Positions 15,601-23,001 of a DNA stretch of 23,001 nucleotides are shown here, piece by piece. The notes beneath the pieces are model-generated. The model saw nothing but the letters and a program-made list of their open reading frames with translations, was not told where the DNA came from and searched no databases. The stretch covers positions 1 to 23,001 of the forward strand of contig NZ_CALIBF010000199.1 in the NCBI RefSeq assembly GCF_938045465.1, written 5' to 3'. The position numbers were made by a program, and so were the translations under genes. This stretch comes from an uncultured Campylobacter sp. (GTDB taxonomy: Bacteria; Campylobacterota; Campylobacteria; Campylobacterales; Campylobacteraceae). How positions within the stretch are numbered: the first letter of the stretch is position 1; the number at the start of each line of letters is the position of its first letter.

Positions 15601-17151
15601 GATATAACTCACGATGATGTGAATATTACACTAAAGGGCAAGAAGGAAGAATTTAAATATACTATCCGACGCCATGATCTAGCCAAGCCTACCGAACTTG
15701 CAGGTGTAAGCGGTAAAGTTGAGGGGAAATTCTACATCGTATTTAAAGACGGCGAAACCGTTGGAGAAAATGATAGTTTAGTAGAGGTTATAAAAGAAGA
15801 CTGGAATATCCCTACTCGAATTCCGTTTGCAAGCGAACTTCGCGTTAAAGACGGCGAGCCGGTAACTCAAAAGATCAAAGCGGGAGCAAATGGTACGCTT
15901 AAATATTTCATCCTAAAGGGTGATTATTTGGAGAGACTAAGAGATATCAAAAAAGGTCACATCGTAAGCGAAAAGGGTATGTACGTAGTCATCTCCGATG
16001 AAAACGGCAGAGAGGCGATCCGCCACTATATACCGCGCGAATCTGTCATTACCTATGATGATAATAGCGTCGTAAAAAGCGAAGATCTTATCGCTAAGCC
16101 TAAAAAAGACGATCGATTGATTATCGCCGAGTGGGATCCGTATTCTATCCCGGTAGCTGCAGAGTGTGAGGGTAAGATCAGTTTCGAGGATATCGAGCCT
16201 GGATACACTGCTACGGAGCAATATGACGAGACTACCGGTCAGAGCCGTTTGGTCATCAACGAGTATCTGCCTCAAGGCGTTAAACCGGCCATTATCGTAA
16301 CTCCTAGCAAGGGCGAGCCTATCAAATATAATCTAGGACCGAAGACCGCGATTTTTACGAACAAGGGCGATCAGGTAGCGATTGCAGATATTTTGGCTAG
16401 GACGCCTAAGGCTGCTGCGAAATCAAAAGACATTACGGGCGGTTTGCCGCGCGTATCGGAGCTATTTGAGGCGCGCCGTCCTAAAAATACCGCGATCATC
16501 GCAGACATCGACGGCACCGTCCGCTTCGATAAAGCGCTTCGTGCGAAAGAGCGCATTATAATCGAGGGCGAGGACGGAACGAGCGCCGAGTATCTAATCG
16601 ATAAGAGCCGCCAGATCCAAGTGCGAAATGGCGAGTTCGTCCACGCAGGCGAGAAGCTTACCGACGGAGTTATCAGCTCGCACGACGTGCTTAGAATTTT
16701 AGGCGAAAAGGCGCTGCATTATTATCTGATAAGCGAAATTCAACAGGTTTATCGCTCTCAGGGCGTCGTTATCAGCGATAAGCATATCGAGATCATCGTA
16801 TCTCAGATGCTCCGCCAGGTTCGAATCGTCGATAGCGGCGATACTCAGCTAATCGTGGGCGATCTCATTAGCCGTCGCAGATTTAGAGAAGAAAACGAGC
16901 GCATTATGAAAATTGGTGGCGAGCCTGCGATTGCAGAGTCTGTGCTACTGGGCGTAACTCGTGCAGCTGTTGGAAGCGATAGCGTCATTTCGGCAGCGTC
17001 CTTCCAAGAGACTACGAAGGTTTTAACGGAGGCTAGCATCGCGGGTAAATTTGACCGATTGGAGGACTTAAAAGAAAACGTAATTTTAGGTCGCATAATT
17101 CCGGTCGGAACCGGTTTGTACAAAGACAAGGAAGTTAAACTTAAAAAATAA
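12637..17151 (+). CDS. rpoC: DNA-directed RNA polymerase subunit beta'
   Basis: 1504 residues. The N-terminal zinc ribbon has C74, C76, C89 and C92. The active-site loop NADFDGDQ places the Mg-binding aspartates at 473, 475 and 477. The second zinc site uses C803, C877, C884 and C887. Bridge-helix/trigger-loop signatures (GARGSAEQIKQLAGMRGLM; QSIGEPGTQLTLRTFH) are intact. The ATG overlaps the rpoB TGA by 4 nt, with GGAGAG just upstream, so translation is probably coupled. A hairpin follows the stop. Helicobacter and Wolinella have these two genes fused; here they are not. Confidence 0.98.
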   Translation: MSDNSNLERIEIKEDARVHDFDAFAIRLASPEQIKAWSHGEVKKPETINYRTLKPERDGLFCAKIFGPVRDYECICGKYKKMRYKGWKCEKCGVEITSSKVRRTRMGHIELVTPVAHIWYVNSLPSRIGTLLNIKMKDLERVLYYEAYIVESAGEAFYDNENSKKVEKYDVLNEEQYQSLKERFSQTGFVAKMGGQVIRDMLAELDLVEILNSLKEEMANTNSEAKKKTIVKRLKVVESFLNSGNKPEWMMITNLPVLPADLRPLVSLEGGKFAVSDVNDLYRRVINRNSRLKRLMELDAPEIIIRNEKRMLQEAVDALFDNGRRANAVKGANKRPLKSLSEIIKGKQGRFRQNLLGKRVDFSGRSVIVVGPNLRMDQCGLPKTMALELFKPHLIARLQEKGYATTVKQAKKMIENRINEVWECLEEVVKDHPVMLNRAPTLHKMSIQAFHPVLVEGKAIRLHPLVCAAFNADFDGDQMAVHVPLSQEAIAECKILMLSSMNILLPASGKPVAVPSQDMVLGIYYLSLEKPGAKGTNKIFANVDEVMLAVEANALDIHAKIKTMIDRRIIFTTAGRLIIKSILPSFIPDHLWNKIMKKKDIAELVDYVYKNGGLEISAEFLDNLKNLGFESATKAGVSISVSDIIVPKSKAGLVEEAKKQVREVQNQYGAGLLTDGERYNKTIDIWTSTSKKLADEMMKMMEKDKDGFNSIYMMADSGARGSAEQIKQLAGMRGLMSKPDGSIIETPITSNFREGLNVNEYFISTHGARKGLADTALKTANAGYLTRKLIDVAQNVRVTMHDCGTHEGIEVTEIVENGTQIESLADRIMGRVLSSDVIDPVSNEILFTEGTLLGVGEVKTIVDSGIKSVSIRTPITCKAAKGVCAKCYGVNLGEGKLVKPGEAVGIISAQSIGEPGTQLTLRTFHAGGTASTEQQDRQVIADKEGFIRYYNVKTYENGGKNIVMNRRNAAVLLVEPKIKAPITGKVSIDITHDDVNITLKGKKEEFKYTIRRHDLAKPTELAGVSGKVEGKFYIVFKDGETVGENDSLVEVIKEDWNIPTRIPFASELRVKDGEPVTQKIKAGANGTLKYFILKGDYLERLRDIKKGHIVSEKGMYVVISDENGREAIRHYIPRESVITYDDNSVVKSEDLIAKPKKDDRLIIAEWDPYSIPVAAECEGKISFEDIEPGYTATEQYDETTGQSRLVINEYLPQGVKPAIIVTPSKGEPIKYNLGPKTAIFTNKGDQVAIADILARTPKAAAKSKDITGGLPRVSELFEARRPKNTAIIADIDGTVRFDKALRAKERIIIEGEDGTSAEYLIDKSRQIQVRNGEFVHAGEKLTDGVISSHDVLRILGEKALHYYLISEIQQVYRSQGVVISDKHIEIIVSQMLRQVRIVDSGDTQLIVGDLISRRRFREENERIMKIGGEPAIAESVLLGVTRAAVGSDSVISAASFQETTKVLTEASIAGKFDRLEDLKENVILGRIIPVGTGLYKDKEVKLKK

Positions 17152-17173
17152 TTTAGGGCAAAAAGCCCTAAAT
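17151..17173 (+). terminator. Hairpin after rpoC, possible weak terminator
   Basis: ATTTAGGGC (17151-17159) and GCCCTAAAT (17165-17173) form a 9-bp stem with an AAAAA loop. The T-tract is poor (TTAAAGG follows and is the doxX ribosome-binding site), so read-through into the next gene is likely. Confidence 0.5.
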
Positions 17174-17187
17174 TTAAAGGATGAAAC

Positions 17188-17577
17188 ATGAATATGATCA
17201 ACATAAATTTCGGTCTGTTGTTTATCAGGTTGGGGCTTGGAGTTTGTCTTTTAATGCACGGAATTTTTAAGCTTACTCACGGCATAGACGGCGTAAAATC
17301 GATGCTGGTAGCTAGAGGAATTCCGGATTTAGTGGCTTACGGCGCATACGTAGGCGAGGTGCTGGCGCCAGCGATGATAATCATAGGCGTATTTTGCCGC
17401 ATAGGCGCTCTACTTGTGATCGCAAACGTGCTCATGATAATATATGTCCTACATACTCCGTTGAGCGCGCTTACCGGCGTGGGCGGATTTGAGCTGGAAA
17501 TCGTATATCTGTATCTTTCTGCTGCGATCTGTTTAGTGATCTGCGGCGGCGGAGAGTTTGTACTGATTAGAGATTAA
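17188..17577 (+). CDS. DoxX family membrane protein
   Basis: 129 residues with four hydrophobic segments (about 8-28, 48-68, 70-88, 103-125). DoxX-family features are visible: FIRLGLGVCLLMHGIFKL at the first helix, GEVLAPAMIIIGVFCRIGALL across helices 2-3. The family has been linked to quinone, thiosulfate or redox functions in various organisms, but the activity here cannot be read from sequence. AAAGG lies 7 nt before the ATG; an alternative ATG at 17194 would remove two residues. It is inserted between the rpoBC and str operons, has no translational role I know of, and may be read from rpoC through the weak hairpin. Confidence 0.85.
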   Translation: MNMININFGLLFIRLGLGVCLLMHGIFKLTHGIDGVKSMLVARGIPDLVAYGAYVGEVLAPAMIIIGVFCRIGALLVIANVLMIIYVLHTPLSALTGVGGFELEIVYLYLSAAICLVICGGGEFVLIRD

Positions 17578-17616
17578 AATTTAGTTAAATTTACGTTTCT
17601 GTAAGTTTAAACAAAG

Positions 17617-17622
17617 TATAAT
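17617..17622 (+). promoter_or_regulatory. -10 box of the str operon promoter
   Basis: Perfect TATAAT about 38 nt before the rpsL start, preceded by T-rich, periodically AT-rich DNA without a -35 box, the usual Campylobacter sigma70 form. The start point would be near 17629. Confidence 0.65.
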
Positions 17623-17660
17623 CCAAATCTTTTTGAATAAATTTTTGTGAAAGGAAAGAT

Positions 17661-18035
17661 GTGCCAACCATAAATCAATTGGTCAGAAAAGAGCGCAAGA
17701 AGCTTACCGAGAAATCGAAGTCTCCGGCGCTAAAGAATTGCCCTCAACGAAGAGGAGTTTGCACTAAGGTCTACACCACGACCCCTAAAAAGCCAAACTC
17801 AGCGCTTCGTAAAGTTGCCAAAGTAAGGCTTACTAGCGGATTTGAAGTCATCAGCTATATCGGCGGTGAAGGTCACAATCTACAAGAGCACTCCATCGTG
17901 CTAGTTCGAGGCGGTCGCGTAAAGGACCTACCGGGCGTTAAATACCACATTGTCCGCGGTGCGCTTGATACTGCAGGCGTTGCAAAACGAACCGTCGCAA
18001 GATCAAAATACGGTGCTAAACGACCTAAAAAATAG
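17661..18035 (+). CDS. rpsL: 30S ribosomal protein S12
   Basis: 124 residues, GTG start. The start is fixed by the conserved PTINQLVRKER directly after it and by AAAGGAAAG upstream. S12 lines the decoding site. K43 (in TPKKPNS) and K88 (in GRVKDLPGVKYH) carry the streptomycin-sensitive residues; D89 is the site methylthiolated by RimO in other bacteria. First gene of the str operon, 69 nt before rpsG. Confidence 0.97.
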   Translation: MPTINQLVRKERKKLTEKSKSPALKNCPQRRGVCTKVYTTTPKKPNSALRKVAKVRLTSGFEVISYIGGEGHNLQEHSIVLVRGGRVKDLPGVKYHIVRGALDTAGVAKRTVARSKYGAKRPKK

Positions 18036-18104
18036 TTTAGCCGAAACAGACCGGCACTAGATTTTGCCGAGTTTGAGTAAAATTTTAAAATTTGAAGGAA
18101 TAAA

Positions 18105-18575
18105 ATGAGAAGAAGAAAAGCTCCCGTTAGGGAAGTTATGCCTGATCCGATTTATGACAGCAAAGTAATCACAAAATTTATTAATTCGCTTATGTTCGAC
18201 GGTAAAAAGAGCGTCGCTACCGAGATCATGTACGGCGCCTTAAATTTCATCGACAATAAAGGCGGCGAGAAGAAAGGTATCGAGGTTTTCAACGATGCCA
18301 TTGATAACGTTAAGCCTTTGATGGAGGTAAAATCTCGTCGTGTAGGCGGCGCAACTTATCAGGTTCCGATCGAGGTCAGGCCGGCTCGACAGCAGGCTTT
18401 GGCTATCCGCTGGATTATCTCTTTTGCGAGAAAAAGAAGCGAGCGTACGATGATAGAGCGCTTGGCTTACGAGCTTATGGACGCCGCAAATTCTAAAGGC
18501 TCTTCATTTAAGAAGAAGGAAGACACCTACAAGATGGCGGAAGCCAACAAAGCTTTCGCGCATTATCGTTGGTAG
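18105..18575 (+). CDS. rpsG: 30S ribosomal protein S7
   Basis: 156 residues: MRRRKAPVREVMPDPIYDSK at the start, GGATYQVPIEVRPARQQALAIRW in the middle, the C-terminal AEANKAFAHYRW. S7 nucleates assembly of the 30S head and touches E-site tRNA; in E. coli it represses the str operon. GAAGGAATAAA precedes the ATG. Its TAG stop is part of the fusA ribosome-binding region, with a 9-nt gap. Confidence 0.97.
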   Translation: MRRRKAPVREVMPDPIYDSKVITKFINSLMFDGKKSVATEIMYGALNFIDNKGGEKKGIEVFNDAIDNVKPLMEVKSRRVGGATYQVPIEVRPARQQALAIRWIISFARKRSERTMIERLAYELMDAANSKGSSFKKKEDTYKMAEANKAFAHYRW

Positions 18576-18584
18576 GAGGGCATC

Positions 18585-20660
<2,076 letters not shown>

Positions 20661-20668
20661 GCTTAACG

Positions 20669-20718
20669 AGCGCTAGGGTACGGCGATAGCTTTATCGCCA
20701 ACCCCCGGCGCTTCTTTA
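20669..20718 (+). terminator. Compound terminator after fusA
   Basis: Outer stem AGCGC (20669-20673) with GCGCT (20708-20712), GGGT with ACCC inside, and an inner hairpin GGCGATA-GCTT-TATCGCC, followed by TCTTT. It begins 8 nt after the fusA stop and ends the str operon. Confidence 0.65.
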
Positions 20719-21239
20719 AATTTTAAAATGGCGTTTGAATTTAACCTACTTCATGAGCCAAAATTTTAGCTCATACTCTAGCTTCAAATAAAATTTCAAC
20801 CCATAAGTTTAACTCCTGCCGGTCGCAAATTTAGATCAAAAAATTTTAATTAAATTTAAAAATTCAAAACATAACTTAAAACGCGCTCATGATGCCGCAC
20901 CTGTCGTTTTACTAGTGATTTCTTTCTTTCGCAGGTAAAGTGCACATACAGCGCTATCGCTTTGATTTTTATTCACGGACAAAATCGCCGCAAACGGGGC
21001 TAAATTTTACCTTCGGCACAGCCTTAAGGCGGAGCGCAACTATCATAGACTTATATCAGATCGCGACCATCAGTGCTTTATGCGAGTAGCGGTATTCTCG
21101 GGGGCTTTAATTGTACTGCTTCGCGCCATAAAATTTCATCTTAGCGCAGCAATCTACAATCTACGCGCCACTCATATCGGCCGAGCCAATGCCCGAGCTT
21201 GCCTGTTTTCGGATTTAGCAGGCGTTTGCTTTCGCGGGC
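20719..21239. other. Intergenic stretch between fusA and tpx without a recognisable gene
   Basis: About 520 bases, AT-rich at the left and more GC-rich at the right, with no open frame of note on either strand. It holds a 22-nt inverted repeat at 20753-20774 (ATGAGC...GCTCAT around AAAATTTT) and a short GCCTG/CAGGC repeat at 21201-21223, just upstream of the tpx -10 box, which could be an operator. No RNA gene recognised. Confidence 0.6.
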
Positions 21240-21245
21240 TATAAT
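21240..21245 (+). promoter_or_regulatory. -10 box of the tpx promoter
   Basis: TATAAT 36 nt before the tpx ATG, with no matching -35 box. A small GCCTG/CAGGC inverted repeat (21201-21223) covers the upstream region and may bind a regulator; no known operator is recognised. Confidence 0.6.
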
Positions 21246-21281
21246 GCGCCCATTTCAGATATTTTAAAACAAAGGAAAATC

Positions 21282-21812
21282 ATGCAACGAACCAAATTAC
21301 AAGGCGTAAGCGTTAGCCTTTCGGGCAGCGAGCTTAAGCTGGGAGATAAGGCGCCCGAGCTCAGCCTAGTAGCGGCCGATCTTAGCGAGGTCAAAGTCGG
21401 CGGCGGCACGGGCAAGGCGCAGGTCATCATCGCCGTGCCGTCCCTGGATACGGACGTGTGCGCGACCGAGACGCGCAAATTTAACGAGCGCGCCGCGAGC
21501 ATAAAAAATACCGAGGTTTTCGTGATCTCGATGGATCTGCCGTTTGCCGCGGGCAGATTTTGCTCGACCGAGGGGATCAAAAATTTACGCGCCCTAAGCG
21601 ACTTTCGCGATAAGGAGTTTGCGCGTGCATACGGCGTGCTGATCGCGGACGGCGCGCTTGCGGGGCTAACGTGTCGCGCGGTTTTCGTCGTGGACACCGC
21701 AGGCAAGATCGCCTACAAGCAGATCACCGACGACATCGCAGATGAGCCAGATTACGACGCGGCGCTGAATGCGGCGGCGTTTGCGAGCGGAAGCGCTGCG
21801 ACGCAGGGCTGA
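21282..21812 (+). CDS. tpx: Thiol peroxidase (atypical 2-Cys peroxiredoxin)
   Basis: 176 residues. Reduces hydrogen peroxide and organic hydroperoxides with electrons from thioredoxin. The peroxidatic cysteine is C60 in PSLDTDVCATETRKF, and the resolving cysteine C94 in GRFCSTEG; the pair and the DLPFA segment define the Tpx subfamily. The C-terminal RAVFVVDTAGKIAY and DEPDYDAAL are typical. A further Cys, C131 (GLTCRAVF), is not part of the normal mechanism. The tail ends in a short Ala/Ser-rich extension. AAAGGAAAATC precedes the ATG. It is monocistronic with its own -10 box. In a microaerophile or anaerobe it would serve oxidative defence. Confidence 0.95.
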   Translation: MQRTKLQGVSVSLSGSELKLGDKAPELSLVAADLSEVKVGGGTGKAQVIIAVPSLDTDVCATETRKFNERAASIKNTEVFVISMDLPFAAGRFCSTEGIKNLRALSDFRDKEFARAYGVLIADGALAGLTCRAVFVVDTAGKIAYKQITDDIADEPDYDAALNAAAFASGSAATQG

Positions 21813-21842
21813 TGCAATTTCTAGGTCTGCGGTGCAGACGTT

Positions 21843-21863
21843 GCCCGCTTAAATTTAGCGGGC
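21843..21863 (+). terminator. Hairpin after tpx, possible terminator
   Basis: GCCCGCT (21843-21849) pairs with AGCGGGC (21857-21863) around an AT loop, 30 nt after the tpx stop; a second stem CGGGCG/CGCCCG follows at 21878-21896. T-tracts are weak, so termination is likely but not certain. Confidence 0.45.
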
Positions 21864-21896
21864 TTGAAATACGCGGACGGGCGCCTTGCTCGCCCG

Positions 21897-22117
21897 CAAC
21901 TTTAAATTCTAAAATTCCACGGCGCCCTTAAATTTAGCAGGCCATGTTTTAAATTTCGGCGAATCGCGTTTGCGATATTTCTTGTGCAGTTCACAATAGA
22001 ATTTTAAAATTCTATCCCCAATCAATTTATAAATTTATCTCATATTCGGCGTACTTTTTATCTACTCACGCATATTATGATTTGAAAAAACAGCGCGCGA
22101 TCGGGGTTAAATTTTAG
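21897..22117. other. Intergenic stretch with palindromes
   Basis: No gene recognised. It contains TTGTG-N5-CACAA (21982-21996), which resembles a dimeric regulator site but has no obvious target gene, directly followed by the perfect 20-nt palindrome ATAGAATTTTAAAATTCTAT (21996-22015). Confidence 0.5.
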
Positions 22118-22376
22118 CGCAAAAATACAGGCGGCAGTGTCGCGAAGCTAGACGAGGCGCGGATGAAATTTGCGATGGGAGCATATATGCAATACGTGAC
22201 CGAGCAAATTTTAGATGCAACGACGTATAGTAAAGCGAGACAACGCGCGCAAAGATAAGGCGCGCTATTTTTCTTTAGACGAGGCGGAAATGAGCCGAAT
22301 GAAGGAGCGTATATTATAATACGTGACTGAAATTCGGCGAAATTTCCAACGACGCATAAAGGAAAAAGACACGCCG
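22118..22376 (+). pseudogene. Decayed gene fragment carrying an internal direct repeat
   Basis: Two copies of a diverged unit start at 22148 and 22275. Each begins with TAGACGAGGCG and, in perfect register for 56 nt, reads LDEARMKFAMGAYMQYVTE in copy A and LDEAEMSRMKERIL-stop-YVTE in copy B (CAA to TAA at 22317). Both copies continue to a related CAACGACG...ATA...AAAG segment, read QRRIVKRDNARKD and QRRIKEKD. Between GTGAC(C/T)GA and CAACGACG copy A has 14 nt and copy B 16, which explains the frame change. The sum is a tandem-repeat protein gene broken by a frameshift and a nonsense change. I do not recognise the family. No intact start or ribosome-binding site is seen. Confidence 0.45.
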
Positions 22377-23001
22377 CTAGGTATTCAAGTCCGGATAATC
22401 CCACGCATTATATTCATCCGTCAGATTATCGTTCTCCGCCCCCTTGCAGCACAACCACTCTAGCCCGCCGCGCCTCTCCATCACGACCTCTTCGTCGAGC
22501 CCCACGCAGTCTGAGCCGTGCACGCGGGCATTGACGCACGCCCAGTGGTAGCGGTAGATGAGATCGAGTGCTTGTAAAATTTCATCCGTGTCGCGCAGCT
22601 TCACGCGCGCAGAAAAATCGCCGCCGCTAAAGGTATCCATCACAAATCCGCAGTCGCAGATACCCTTTGGAAAGCTAAGCTCCTCCACGAGCCCCATGGC
22701 CCACATCAGCGCCCACAGCGACTCGTATTTCCAGCCCATATTTATGGCCTCGTCGCGGCTCGCCTCGCCTTGCGTGACGCGGCGCTCCATGCGTGTGAGC
22801 TTGTCTATGCAGCCGTAGCGGTTATCTAGAAAGCCCTGCACGCCCTGCTTATCCTCATCCGCGAGCTTGCCCTCATCTCTGATCGAGCAGGCGCACATTA
22901 TCGCCGCATACGAGCAGATCGCACGAGCGATGACTTCGTCCTTTTCGCGCGGGGTGACCTCGTCCGTCTCGTACCGTAGCGGCAGATGATCTATATACGG
23001 C
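22377..23001 (-). CDS. DUF4272 domain protein, N-terminus beyond the window
   Basis: The minus-strand frame is open from the right edge to TAG at 22377-22379, 207 residues in view. An internal ATG at 22898 is not the start: the 34 codons before it (ending ARAICSYAAI) read as the usual upstream part of the family. Matches to DUF4272 are the ESLWALMWAMGLVEEL segment, the HWACVNAR helix, the LDEEVVMERRGGLEWL segment and the terminal WD-DxNT. The protein is rich in Cys and acidic residues and has no signal peptide or membrane segment in view. The family is found as stand-alone soluble proteins of unknown function. It faces the repeat-bearing fossil and is not in an operon with anything in the window. 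Confidence 0.75.
   Translation of the reverse strand, partial: PYIDHLPLRYETDEVTPREKDEVIARAICSYAAIMCACSIRDEGKLADEDKQGVQGFLDNRYGCIDKLTRMERRVTQGEASRDEAINMGWKYESLWALMWAMGLVEELSFPKGICDCGFVMDTFSGGDFSARVKLRDTDEILQALDLIYRYHWACVNARVHGSDCVGLDEEVVMERRGGLEWLCCKGAENDNLTDEYNAWDYPDLNT

Noticed and set aside
22148..22365. CRISPR-like or mobile-element repeat
   Set aside because: Only two diverged copies, with coding-type similarity; no spacers, terminal inverted repeats or transposase.
22114..22404. Minus-strand 96-residue open frame
   Set aside because: It is antisense to the repeat-bearing fossil, overlaps the 3' end of the DUF4272 gene on the same strand in another frame, and has no ribosome-binding site.
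22558..22818. Plus-strand 86-residue frame
   Set aside because: Antisense shadow of the DUF4272 coding sequence.

Overview
The window is a piece of a Campylobacterota chromosome, most likely a higher-GC Campylobacter of the oral/anaerobic group. The species is a guess. The grounds are: tuf-rpmG-trnW-secE-nusG-rplKAJL-rpoB-rpoC gene order; separate rpoB and rpoC reading frames (Helicobacter and Wolinella have them fused); a 1378-residue RpoB and 399-residue EF-Tu, lengths I remember for Campylobacter; GC-moderate genes beside very AT-rich gaps full of AATTTTAAAATT-type palindromes; and promoters recognisable mainly by a TATAAT box.

Layout. 1-2477: 3' part of hemN (anaerobic haem synthesis) and a two-cluster Fe-S/CCG-domain oxidoreductase, 11 nt apart, followed by what looks like a frameshifted small ORF (2470-2626). 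2627-3101: AT-rich gap. 3102-3314 (minus): 70-residue membrane/coiled-coil protein with its own promoter. 3392-5482: tRNA operon from a textbook sigma70 promoter, Thr(TGT)-Tyr(GTA)-Gly(TCC)-Thr(GGT), then tuf, a strong hairpin terminator, rpmG and tRNA-Trp. 5495-8413: secE, nusG and the ribosomal stalk genes rplK, rplA, rplJ, rplL. 8447-8479: attenuator-like hairpin. 8504-17151: rpoB and rpoC, overlapping by 4 nt. 17188-17577: a DoxX-type membrane protein. 17661-20660: str operon rpsL-rpsG-fusA from its own promoter. 20719-21239: gap. 21282-21812: tpx. 22118-22376: decayed gene fossil with an internal repeat. 22377-23001 (minus): DUF4272 gene running off the right edge.

The core is the transcription/translation superoperon: EF-Tu and EF-G, tRNAs, stalk proteins, SecE/NusG and the RNA polymerase beta subunits. 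Output between blocks is probably set by partial terminators (after tuf, between rplL and rpoB), by tRNA-Trp excision from the rpmG-secE transcript, and by ribosomal-protein leader hairpins. I see no CRISPR, transposase, phage or defence genes, and no convincing new multi-gene system. The observations that look least explained are the repeat-containing pseudogene at the right end, the frameshifted small ORF behind the Fe-S gene, and the terminator placed too close to rpmG to leave room for another promoter.
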